In this document: piece by piece, positions 1-6,802 of the stretch
Position numbering within the stretch: position 1 is the first letter of the stretch
Layout: every line of letters begins with the position of its first letter
From: Pseudomonadota bacterium
Lineage (GTDB): Bacteria; Pseudomonadota; Alphaproteobacteria; Sphingomonadales; Sphingomonadaceae
Assembly: GCA_023413015.1 (NCBI GenBank)
Contig: JAEZQR010000339.1
Span: 1-26,680 of the forward strand
Reading direction: 5' to 3'
DNA: 26,680 bases
Position numbers and translations under genes: made by a program
The notes under the pieces: generated by a model
What the model was told of the DNA's origin: nothing
The model's database searches: none
What the model saw: the letters and a program-made list of their open reading frames with translations, nothing else

Positions 1-1652
1 CGCAGCAGCGCGAGCACGGTCGCGTCGAACTCGTCGACCTGCAGGTCCTCGGCCGTGACGTTGACCGAGAGGCGCAGGCCGCCGAGCCCGTCGGTCCATT
101 GCGCGGCCTCGCCGAGCGCCTTGCGCATGATGTGTTCGGACAGCCGCGACGTCAGCTCGGCGCTCGCCGCGACATCGAGCAGCGTCTCGGCGGGAAGCAG
201 GCCGTGCACCGGATGCCGCCAGCGCACCAGCGCCTCGACGCCGCAGATCTGGTGGCTCAGCACATCGACCTGCGGCTGATAGACGATATCCAGCTCGCCC
301 TCGTCGAGCGCGCGGCGCAGATCGGTCTCGAGGTCCGCCAGGCGCTCGCGCGTGTCGTCGGCATCGCCGGGCAGGAACACCTGATAGCTGTTCGGCTCCT
401 GCTGCTTCGCTTCGGCGAGTGCGGCGCTCGCGCGACGGAACAGCGCCTCGGCGCTTTCGAGCTCGGGCTCGCCGACCGCGATGCCCATACGGCAGGCGAG
501 ATGGATCACGCGTCCGCCGACCACGAACGGCCGCTCGAACATCTCACCGAGGCGCTGGCTGAAGCGCTCCACGTCCTTGAGCGCCACCGGGGCGGCGAAG
601 GCAACGATGAACTCCGCGCCGGCCAGGCGGGCGATCAGCATGCGCTCGCCATAATGGTTGTCGGCGCCGGCGACGCGCCGGATGCGCCGCCCGACCGCCT
701 GCAGCAGCGCATCGGCTACCGAGCGGCCGTAGCTCGCATTGATCTGGTCGAAGCGACTGATCGCCAGCTGCACGAGGATGCAGGCGGGATCGAGCGCCGT
801 ACGCCCACCGAGCAGTTGGTCGAGCCAGGCGCGGGCATAGGACTGATTGACGAGGCCGGTCAGCCCGTCGAAATGCGCCGCCAGCCGGCGCTCGAGCACG
901 ACGGCGTCGAGATCCTCGACCGTGGCCGTCAGCCCGATCACTGCACCGTTCGGATCGTAGAGCGGCCGGACATGATGCACGATCTTGTGCGTGGCACCAT
1001 CGACCTGCATATGATGCTCGATGTCCCCGCTCCGGGCGGACAGCAGCAGACGGCGCATCTCGCGCCGGATCTTGAGCCGTTCGGGCGTCGGCAGGCGGCG
1101 CAGCACCGCCATGATGTCGACGGGCCCGGCGACGGGCTGGCCCAGCAGCGTCGCCAGCGACGGCGAGATGGTGGCGGCCGGCTCACCGAGGAGCCACTGC
1201 CAGCGCGCGGTATCCGCGAGCGCCGCCTGCACCGTGGCCACCGCGCCGCTCGCGCTGCTGGTGTGCAGCCGCCGGACGTAACGCTCGGCAAACCGCAGTG
1301 CCTGCGTCAGCTCGGCGCTGCCGAACGGGCTGACCAGGAAGTGGGTCGCGCCGGCCTCGTAGACGGCCCCCAGCGCATCGCCATCGCCGCGCGACAGCAG
1401 GACCAGCATGGCGCCGCGCCGTGCGGCGACAATGGACGCCAGCTGCTGCACCACCCGCAACCCATGATCGAGCGCCCCGCGCGCATCGACGATTGCGACC
1501 GAGGCGGCTGACTGCGCGAAGCGCCGCACCGCTTCCTCGGGACGTTTGGCGGCGACTACGGCACGGCCGCTCGCCTCGATCGCGCCGGCCACCTCCTGGC
1601 GGTAGCGGAGCGAGATGATGAAGATCGGCGCCTGCTGTCCCTGAGCGTTCAT
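1..1652 (-). CDS. EAL-domain c-di-GMP phosphodiesterase with pseudo-receiver and degenerate GGDEF (partial, C-terminus off the left edge)
   Basis: Reading from ATG at 1652, 550 residues are visible before the window ends. Residues about 8-115 look like a CheY-type receiver: the possible phospho-Asp (D56 in VAIVDARG) is present, but the acidic pair after the first strand is absent and the usual Lys of the KPF motif is Ser (SPF, 108-110). A PAS-like stretch may follow (about 130-255). Residues about 258-415 are a GGDEF domain whose signature is AGAEF (344-348), so cyclase activity is unlikely. From about 430 an EAL domain starts, with an intact motif VEALVRW (E473-L475), so hydrolysis of cyclic di-GMP is the likely activity. 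The gene is divergent from moaA. The later EAL catalytic residues lie outside the window and could not be checked. No neighbouring kinase is visible. Confidence 0.85.
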   Translation of the reverse strand, partial: MNAQGQQAPIFIISLRYRQEVAGAIEASGRAVVAAKRPEEAVRRFAQSAASVAIVDARGALDHGLRVVQQLASIVAARRGAMLVLLSRGDGDALGAVYEAGATHFLVSPFGSAELTQALRFAERYVRRLHTSSASGAVATVQAALADTARWQWLLGEPAATISPSLATLLGQPVAGPVDIMAVLRRLPTPERLKIRREMRRLLLSARSGDIEHHMQVDGATHKIVHHVRPLYDPNGAVIGLTATVEDLDAVVLERRLAAHFDGLTGLVNQSYARAWLDQLLGGRTALDPACILVQLAISRFDQINASYGRSVADALLQAVGRRIRRVAGADNHYGERMLIARLAGAEFIVAFAAPVALKDVERFSQRLGEMFERPFVVGGRVIHLACRMGIAVGEPELESAEALFRRASAALAEAKQQEPNSYQVFLPGDADDTRERLADLETDLRRALDEGELDIVYQPQVDVLSHQICGVEALVRWRHPVHGLLPAETLLDVAASAELTSRLSEHIMRKALGEAAQWTDGLGGLRLSVNVTAEDLQVDEFDATVLALL

Positions 1653-1823
1653 CGATTCCCAGTGCCTGATGCCCGACGATGCGGGCGATGCGCCACGAAC
1701 ATTTCCCAGCCTGAATCCAGAGAGTTCACATGTATGCTAAACACCTGTTCCGTCGCGCGCTACAATTCAGTTTATCGGGGGGCGCGACTGGACTTGCCGT
1801 GCTGCCGGCCACAGATTAGGCGC

Positions 1824-2861
1824 ATGGCGGTGCAACTTCCGGACGGGCAGAGCGCAGGCGTATCGACGCCACTGATCGACGGGTTCGGCCGGCGGATCAG
1901 CTATCTGCGCATATCGGTGACCGACCGTTGCGACTTCCGCTGCATCTACTGCATGTCCGAGCACATGACCTTCCTGCCGAAGGCGGAGGTATTCAGCCTC
2001 GAGGAGATCGACCGTATCGCTTCCGCCTTCGTCCGGCGGGGCGTGCGCAAGCTGCGGCTGACCGGCGGCGAGCCGCTGGTGCGCCGTGGCATCCTCGACC
2101 TCGTGCGGTCACTGTCGCGACATCTGGATAGCGGCGCGCTCGACGAGCTGACGCTGACCACCAACGGCAGCCAGCTCGCACGCCATGCCGCCGACCTTGC
2201 CGCGGCCGGCGTGCGGCGGATCAACGTGAGCCTCGACACGCTCGACGAAGCCAAGTTCGCACGCATAACCCGCTGGGGGCGGCTGCCGCAGGTGCTGGAG
2301 GGCATCGCCGCCGCGAAGGCCGCTGGATTGCACGTCAAGATCAACATGGTGGCGCTGAAGGGCCTCAACGAGGACGAGGTCGAGACGATGCTGCGCTGGT
2401 GCGGTGAAGCCGGGCACGACCTCGTGCTGATCGAGACGATGCCGCTGGGCGAGGTGGAGGAGGATCGCACCGACCGTTACCTGCCGCTCTCCACGGTCCG
2501 CCGCGACCTCGAAACGCGTTGGACGCTCGATCCGCTGCCCGATTCGACCGGCGGCCCGGCGCGCTATGCCCGCGTGCGCGAGACCGGCCAGCGGCTGGGC
2601 TTCATCACGCCGCTCACGCATAATTTCTGCGACAGCTGCAACCGCGTCCGACTGACCGCCACCGGCCAGCTCTACATGTGCCTCGGCCAGGACGATTCGG
2701 TCGACCTGCGCGCCGCCGTCCGCGCCGCCGTCGAGGACAGCGCGATCGATGCCGCGCTCGATCGCGCCATGGCGCGCAAGCCCAAGGGCCACGACTTCCG
2801 TATCGAGCGGCGCGGCGATGCTCCGGCGCTCGCACGGCACATGAGCGTGACCGGCGGATGA
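1824..2861 (+). CDS. moaA: GTP 3',8-cyclase, molybdenum cofactor biosynthesis
   Basis: This is a radical-SAM enzyme that, with MoaC, converts GTP into the pyranopterin precursor of molybdenum cofactor. The 345-residue product has the N-terminal Fe-S motif CDFRCIYC (C36, C40, C43), the family TGGEPLVRR segment, and the C-terminal second cluster motif C269, C272, C286. It ends in the Gly-Gly dipeptide typical of active MoaA. The frame stays open upstream to 1662, but the family N-terminus (LIDGFGRRISYLRISVTDRC) fits the ATG at 1824; no strong ribosome binding site is seen there. It overlaps nadK by 4 bases (ATGA), so the two are probably one transcript. No other moa, mob or moe gene is in the window. 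Confidence 0.96.
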   Translation: MAVQLPDGQSAGVSTPLIDGFGRRISYLRISVTDRCDFRCIYCMSEHMTFLPKAEVFSLEEIDRIASAFVRRGVRKLRLTGGEPLVRRGILDLVRSLSRHLDSGALDELTLTTNGSQLARHAADLAAAGVRRINVSLDTLDEAKFARITRWGRLPQVLEGIAAAKAAGLHVKINMVALKGLNEDEVETMLRWCGEAGHDLVLIETMPLGEVEEDRTDRYLPLSTVRRDLETRWTLDPLPDSTGGPARYARVRETGQRLGFITPLTHNFCDSCNRVRLTATGQLYMCLGQDDSVDLRAAVRAAVEDSAIDAALDRAMARKPKGHDFRIERRGDAPALARHMSVTGG

Positions 2862-3634
2862 ACCGCTTCCACCGTCTCGCGCTCCTCGTCTCGCCGACCG
2901 AATCCGCCGAAACGGCAGCGACGGAGCTGGGCGCGCTCTATGACTGGTCGCCGGTCGAGGAAGCCGACGCCGTCGTGGCGCTCGGCGGCGACGGGTTCAT
3001 GCTGCAGACGCTGCACGGCATGATGAATCGGCAGCGGCTGGTACCCGTGTTCGGCATGAATCTCGGCACCGTTGGCTTCCTGATGAACGGCTACCATCCC
3101 GACGGGCTGATCGAACGGCTCGCCAAGGCCAAGCGGTTCACGCTGCACCCGCTGTCGATGGAAGCGCATACGGTGGCCGGCGAGCAGGTCGTGTCCCCGG
3201 CGATCAACGAGGTGTCGCTACTCCGCGAGACCCGCCAGGCCGCGAAGATCGAGATCGCGATCGACGGGCGGGTGCGCATGTCTGACCTCGCCTGCGACGG
3301 CGTGCTGGTGGCGACGCCGGCTGGTTCGACCGCCTATAATCTTTCCGCGCACGGCCCGATCCTGCCGCTGCAGAGCGACCTGCTGGCGCTGACGCCGATC
3401 AGCCCGTTCCGCCCACGCCGCTGGCGCGGCGCGCTCATTCCCGCAAGCGCCGAGGTCGAGTTCCGGGTGCTCGAAGCCGGCAAGCGGCCGGTGAGCGCGG
3501 TGGCCGATCAGGTGGAAGTGCGCGACGTTTCGCGCGTCAAGGTCGTCACCGACAGGTCCATCAAGCTCGAGCTGCTGTTCGATCCCGAATACGCCCTCGA
3601 CGATCGAATCGTGATGGAGCAATTTTTGACCTGA
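2858..3634 (+). CDS. nadK: NAD kinase
   Basis: The enzyme phosphorylates NAD+ to NADP+ and so sets the cell's NADP(H) pool. The 258-residue protein has the catalytic GGDG motif (43-46), the Asn-Glu pair of the substrate site (N117-E118 in INEVSLLR) and the conserved stretch ATPAGSTAYNLSAHGP (152-167). It is short, as in other alphaproteobacterial NAD kinases. Its ATG at 2858 overlaps the moaA stop, which suggests translational coupling. tRNA-Asn follows 49 bases downstream with its own promoter-like sequence. Confidence 0.95.
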   Translation: MNRFHRLALLVSPTESAETAATELGALYDWSPVEEADAVVALGGDGFMLQTLHGMMNRQRLVPVFGMNLGTVGFLMNGYHPDGLIERLAKAKRFTLHPLSMEAHTVAGEQVVSPAINEVSLLRETRQAAKIEIAIDGRVRMSDLACDGVLVATPAGSTAYNLSAHGPILPLQSDLLALTPISPFRPRRWRGALIPASAEVEFRVLEAGKRPVSAVADQVEVRDVSRVKVVTDRSIKLELLFDPEYALDDRIVMEQFLT

Positions 3635-3641
3635 TTTGTGG

Positions 3642-3670
3642 TTGGCAGGGCGGGATGTCGTTGCTATATC
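3642..3670 (+). promoter_or_regulatory. Probable sigma-70 promoter of tRNA-Asn
   Basis: TTGGCA (3642-3647) and TATATC (3665-3670) are separated by 17 bases, and the tRNA begins 14 bases after the -10 element. Spacing and position fit a tRNA promoter; no transcript data support it. Confidence 0.55.
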
Positions 3671-3683
3671 CCGCGCCGCCCAT

Positions 3684-3758
3684 TCCTCGGTAGCTCAGTG
3701 GTAGAGCATCCGACTGTTAATCGGACGGTCGTAGGTTCGAATCCTACCCGGGGAGCCA
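3684..3758 (+). tRNA. tRNA-Asn (anticodon GTT)
   Basis: A 75-base cloverleaf can be drawn. The acceptor arms TCCTCGG and CCGGGGA pair, the anticodon stem is TCCGA/TCGGA around loop CTGTTAA with anticodon GTT at 3716-3718, and the T arm holds GGTTCGAATCC. CCA is encoded at 3756-3758. A terminator follows 8 bases later. Confidence 0.97.
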
Positions 3759-3766
3759 ATACGGAA

Positions 3767-3801
3767 AGGCCCGGCGAGCCTCATGCTCGCCGGGCCTTTT
3801 T
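3767..3801 (+). terminator. Intrinsic terminator after tRNA-Asn
   Basis: A perfect 13-bp stem (AGGCCCGGCGAGC, 3767-3779, with 3785-3797) has a 5-base loop and a run of five T at 3797-3801. It also sits just past the corA stop and may stop that transcript, though the T run in that direction is short. Confidence 0.9.
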
Positions 3802-3808
3802 GTCTGGA

Positions 3809-4798
3809 TCAGAGCCAGCCCTTCTTCTTGAAGAACAGGTAGGGCAGGATGGCCGACAGCACCATCAGCCCCAGGGCATTGGGATAGCCGAACACCCACT
3901 TCAGTTCCGGCATATGCTCGAAGTTCATGCCGTAGATGCTGGCAATCAGCGTCGGCGGCAAGAACACCACGGCCGCCACCGAGAAGATCTTGATGATGGC
4001 GTTCTGCTCGATGTTGATGAGGCCGAGCGACGCGTCGAGCATGAAGCCGATGTTGCCGGCGAGGAATGCCGAATGGTCGATGAGCGAGCTCACGTCCCGG
4101 CTCAGCGTCTTCACATGCTCGCGCAGGTCCTTGTCCTGCCGGATATGAACGGGCAGCGACAGGAAGCTCAGCAGCCGGCCCATGCTCAGCAGGCTGTCGC
4201 GGGTCTTGGCGAGTAGGTCCTGATCGTCGCCGATGTGGAGGAGCAGCGCCTGCAGCGTCTCGTTCGACATGCGCCGCCGCCGGCGATCCTTCTCGCCTCC
4301 CCGACGGAACACCGCGCGCGAGTTCCGGTCGATGTCGGCCTGAACCACCTCCAGCGTGTCCGCCAGCCGATCAATGATCGCGTCGAGGAGATGGATCAGC
4401 GTCAGGGTCGAACTGGCGCCAAGTTCCGGTTCGCGCTGCAGATGCGCCGCGAAGCTGCGGAACGGCTTCGGATCAGCATAGCGGACGGTGACAAGGTGGC
4501 GGGGCGTGAGCACGAAGCTGACCGGCGTGCTGACCGGATCGCCAGCGTCGATGCCGCTCATGACAGTGGCGGTCAGGAAGACCGCGCCCTTCTCCTGATA
4601 CAGGCGGCTCGATGGCTCGATCTCGGCCATCTCCTCCCGGGTGGGGACCTGAAGCCCGAGCTCCCGCTCGACGAGTTGCTCCTCGTCGGTCGTGGGATTG
4701 AACAGGTCGAGCCAGACGGCATCGGCCGGCAGCTTCACGCCGGCACTCGCCTCGACGATCATCGGTGGTTCCGGCACCGAACGGAAGGCGCGTAGCAT
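3809..4798 (-). CDS. corA: CorA family magnesium/divalent cation transporter
   Basis: The protein is an inner-membrane channel for Mg2+ and possibly other divalent ions. The 329-residue product has the CorA layout: a long cytoplasmic alpha/beta and helical domain, then two C-terminal membrane helices. The first ends in the signature YGMN (GMN at 290-292), and the second (NALGLMVLSAILPYLFF) is followed by the basic tail KKKGWL. The frame is open upstream to 4954, but the ATG at 4798 has GAGGAG about 10 bases before it and matches the family N-terminus, so I chose it. It is transcribed towards the tRNA-Asn terminator and divergent from the small gene at 4985. Confidence 0.93.
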   Translation of the reverse strand: MLRAFRSVPEPPMIVEASAGVKLPADAVWLDLFNPTTDEEQLVERELGLQVPTREEMAEIEPSSRLYQEKGAVFLTATVMSGIDAGDPVSTPVSFVLTPRHLVTVRYADPKPFRSFAAHLQREPELGASSTLTLIHLLDAIIDRLADTLEVVQADIDRNSRAVFRRGGEKDRRRRRMSNETLQALLLHIGDDQDLLAKTRDSLLSMGRLLSFLSLPVHIRQDKDLREHVKTLSRDVSSLIDHSAFLAGNIGFMLDASLGLINIEQNAIIKIFSVAAVVFLPPTLIASIYGMNFEHMPELKWVFGYPNALGLMVLSAILPYLFFKKKGWL

Positions 4799-4984
4799 TC
4801 TGGGCGGTCTCCTCGGCTCAGTCCGCATCTTCATCGCCGGGGTGGAGGGAAAAGGAAAGGAGCGACCGGCACTCGTCGTTACTCGGACGCATCCTCGCGA
4901 CCCCACTGAGCCCCTGTTGCAGATTTTGCACAGTTCGTTAATTTCTGTTAACAAGCTCTTGGACAGTGGAACCAGGGGGCGGCA

Positions 4985-5149
4985 ATGGCAGCCGACGAAC
5001 TACACGCCCTCGAGGCGATGCTGGAGCGGATGCGGGCACTCTACGAAGAGATGTCGGGCTATCATAGCGGCGTGGCGCTCCTCCATCTGGAGGCAGCCAT
5101 CGCATCGCTCGAAAGCCACTTGCGACGCCAGGACGCCGCAGCCGCCTGA
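4985..5149 (+). CDS. Small hypothetical helical protein (54 aa)
   Basis: ATG is preceded by AGGGGG at a good distance. The product has 54 residues (MAADELHALEAMLERM... ending RRQDAAAA). It is almost entirely helix-forming, rich in Ala, Leu, Glu and Arg, and has no signal peptide or membrane segment. I do not recognise a family. It lies 67 bases before the DUF4142 lipoprotein gene and is divergent from corA, with an AT-richer stretch upstream (about 4918-4960). The ribosome binding site and codon use suggest a real gene; function is unknown. Confidence 0.6.
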   Translation: MAADELHALEAMLERMRALYEEMSGYHSGVALLHLEAAIASLESHLRRQDAAAA

Positions 5150-5161
5150 ACGCCTTTTTCT

Positions 5162-5187
5162 GGAACCTGTTCCTATCCTTGATGGTT
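5162..5187 (+). promoter_or_regulatory. Possible EcfG (general stress sigma factor) promoter
   Basis: GGAAC (5162-5166), then 17 bases, then GGTT (5184-5187) resembles the alphaproteobacterial EcfG consensus GGAAC-N16/17-CGTT with one mismatch. It lies about 30 bases before the DUF4142 start codon, a sensible place. DUF4142 genes are plausible stress-regulon members, but this is a pattern match only. Confidence 0.4.
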
Positions 5188-5216
5188 GCGAGCCCGTTCC
5201 TGGAAGGAGAAGGCTC

Positions 5217-5861
5217 ATGAACCGGAAACTGATCCTGTCGGGTGCGGCGCTGCTGGCGCTGGCCGCTTGCGGCAACAACAAGAACGCGAACGAGGCGGCG
5301 AACGAAGCCCAAGGCACCGCAACTGAAGCCGCCACAGAGACAGGTAACGCGATCGAGAATACGACGGCGGCCGCGACGAATGCGGTGACGCCGACGGCTG
5401 AGGCCAACACGGCTGCCGGCTATGCGACCAATGCCGCGGTGAGCGACATGTACGAGATCGAGTCGAGCCGCCTCGCCAGCGAGAGGTCGAAGTCCAAGGC
5501 CGTCAAGGACTTCGCCCAGATGATGATCAAGGATCATACCGCGACGACGGACCAGCTGAAATCGACGCTGCCGAAGGCGGGCGTTACGGTCACGCTGCCG
5601 ACCGCGCTCGACCAGCGCCGCCAGGAGATGCTCACCGAACTGCAGAACGCGTCGGCCAACGACTTCGACACGCGCTATCTCGACCAACAGACCGCGGCGC
5701 ATCAGGAGGCCCTCGACCTCCATCGTGGTTATGCGGAGAATGGCGACAATCCGCAGCTGAAGCAGTTGGCCGGCACCATCGCGCCCAAGGTGCAGCACCA
5801 CCTCGACATGGCGAAGAAGCTCGACGAGCAAGGCGCCGACGACACCGCCAAGAAGCCGTAA
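5217..5861 (+). CDS. DUF4142 domain lipoprotein
   Basis: The start ATG at 5217 follows AGGAGAAGG. The 214-residue product begins with a lipoprotein signal (MNRKLILSGAALLALAAC, lipobox LAAC with Cys18). A low-complexity linker rich in Asn, Ala, Thr and Glu follows (about 20-70), then a mostly helical DUF4142 (ferritin-like fold) domain from about 75 to 205. That domain shows the typical segments FAQMMIKDHTATTDQL and YLDQQTAAHQEALDLH, with several His residues. It is predicted to be anchored in the periplasm or outer membrane. The biochemical role of the family is not settled; stress links are reported. A possible EcfG promoter lies just upstream and a hairpin terminator candidate downstream. 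Confidence 0.88.
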   Translation: MNRKLILSGAALLALAACGNNKNANEAANEAQGTATEAATETGNAIENTTAAATNAVTPTAEANTAAGYATNAAVSDMYEIESSRLASERSKSKAVKDFAQMMIKDHTATTDQLKSTLPKAGVTVTLPTALDQRRQEMLTELQNASANDFDTRYLDQQTAAHQEALDLHRGYAENGDNPQLKQLAGTIAPKVQHHLDMAKKLDEQGADDTAKKP

Positions 5862-5878
5862 CCGCGGCAGAATCCTTA

Positions 5879-5911
5879 AAGGCGCGCGCGGACACAACCC
5901 TCGCGCGCCTT
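5879..5911 (+). terminator. Hairpin, possible terminator after DUF4142 gene
   Basis: A 10-bp stem, AAGGCGCGCG (5879-5888) with CGCGCGCCTT (5902-5911), has a 13-base loop. There is no proper T run, so termination would be weak or factor-dependent. Confidence 0.45.
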
Positions 5912-6360
5912 GTGGCGCGATGAGCGCCGCTAATGTTGCAAGCAGGCTATGCGATCAGGACGAGTTCAAGACGCCGGTCGGTCCGGAAGGAATTACATGC
6001 TCCGGTCGGTACAGGCTTGAGGGCGACAGCCTCACGACTTTCGTCCCGGTCGTGGCGGGTGAGATAGATGTAACGACCGAGGGCGGCATAACCCGCTGTC
6101 ATGAACCCGGGCATCAGTGGCCGATCAAGCTCGCGCACCAGCAGCGACCAAGCTTGCTGTCCCTCTACCAATCCACTGTCGTCGCCGGTTTCCGCCACTC
6201 GCTACTCCGATAGCGCTTGCCTGTCCTGTAAAGACAGCACTCCGGATGGATAGCAGGATTGGTGCCAATTATTACAAATCAATGACTTACGCATGCAGAC
6301 ACTCATGATCGGAGCATGAATGTCAACAGGTTCGACACCCGCTCTTTCGTAGCTACCGGA
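5912..6360. other. Intergenic stretch without a confident gene, partly AT-rich
   Basis: About 450 bases lie between the DUF4142 gene and the small hypothetical gene at 6361. The 3' half (about 6235-6330) is clearly more AT-rich than the rest of the window (for example AATTATTACAAATCAATGAC near 6267). Only weak ORFs occur. I see no tRNA, repeat or integrase remnant; it could hold promoters, a small RNA or decayed sequence. Confidence 0.5.
5947..6198 (-). CDS. Doubtful small ORF, hypothetical
   Basis: This frame opens with GTG at 6198, preceded by GGAG at six bases. It encodes 83 residues with no recognised domain or signal peptide. An overlapping plus-strand ORF (5920-6213, 97 residues) competes for the same DNA. 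Neither has strong codon bias or a known match. I list this one because it has the better start site; either or neither may be real. Confidence 0.2.
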   Translation of the reverse strand: MAETGDDSGLVEGQQAWSLLVRELDRPLMPGFMTAGYAALGRYIYLTRHDRDESREAVALKPVPTGACNSFRTDRRLELVLIA

Positions 6361-6642
6361 TTAGCGAGTCCAGCTCGCCGGCAGCTCGCGCTCCCGCCGC
6401 ATCAGGGCGTAGATGGCCTCGTCGAGCGCCTGCTCCGCATCCTTCGAGATGCCGGCAACGAGGAAATCGCGCAGGTTGCCGAGGAGTTGCATCGCCGCCA
6501 GCAGGCGATGCCGCGGGTCCGGGATGCCGGCCGCGGCGATGGCGATCTCGCGCGACAGGCTGTCGAGCCGCGGCGGTGCCAGGTCAGCTTCGGCGAAGTC
6601 GCCTCCGACCTGCTGAAACTCGCTAGACGCTACATGCTTCAT
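6361..6642 (-). CDS. Hypothetical protein (93 aa)
   Basis: The ATG at 6642 is preceded by GGAGG at five bases, so I prefer it to the upstream start at 6675. The product has 93 residues with no signal peptide, membrane helix or cysteine. The central part (about 30-85) is predicted helical and acidic, including LLAAMQLLGNLRDFLVAG and DAEQALDEAIYALMRRER. I do not recognise the family; it could be a small regulatory or scaffold protein. It is divergent from the fatty-acid oxidation gene at 6803, so the two share the 160-base region between them. Confidence 0.6.
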   Translation of the reverse strand: MKHVASSEFQQVGGDFAEADLAPPRLDSLSREIAIAAAGIPDPRHRLLAAMQLLGNLRDFLVAGISKDAEQALDEAIYALMRRERELPASWTR

Positions 6643-6802
6643 ATGCCCTCCGCACCATCCATTCTCGATAAACACGGTCGCGCAGGCCAGATCGTAAATC
6701 CCCTATATCCGCATCGAAACGCGCCCCGCATTTTCGAGAGCGCTTCACGCCTGCGACGGATGGTGTAACCCTCATACCGATAATCGATCTTGGGAGAGAC
6801 GC

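Noticed and set aside
99..1511. Long plus-strand open frame (470 residues) opposite the EAL protein
   Set aside because: Its translation is low-complexity and has no family motif; the minus strand gives clear GGDEF/EAL segments. It is a GC-driven antisense shadow.
2678..2857. Upstream extension of nadK inside moaA
   Set aside because: The extra 60 residues are Arg-rich shadow of moaA; the family N-terminus begins at 2858.
3684..3801. tRNA-Asn as a possible integration site with a mobile element after it
   Set aside because: The next gene is corA in the opposite direction; no integrase, direct repeat of the tRNA end or change of composition is seen.
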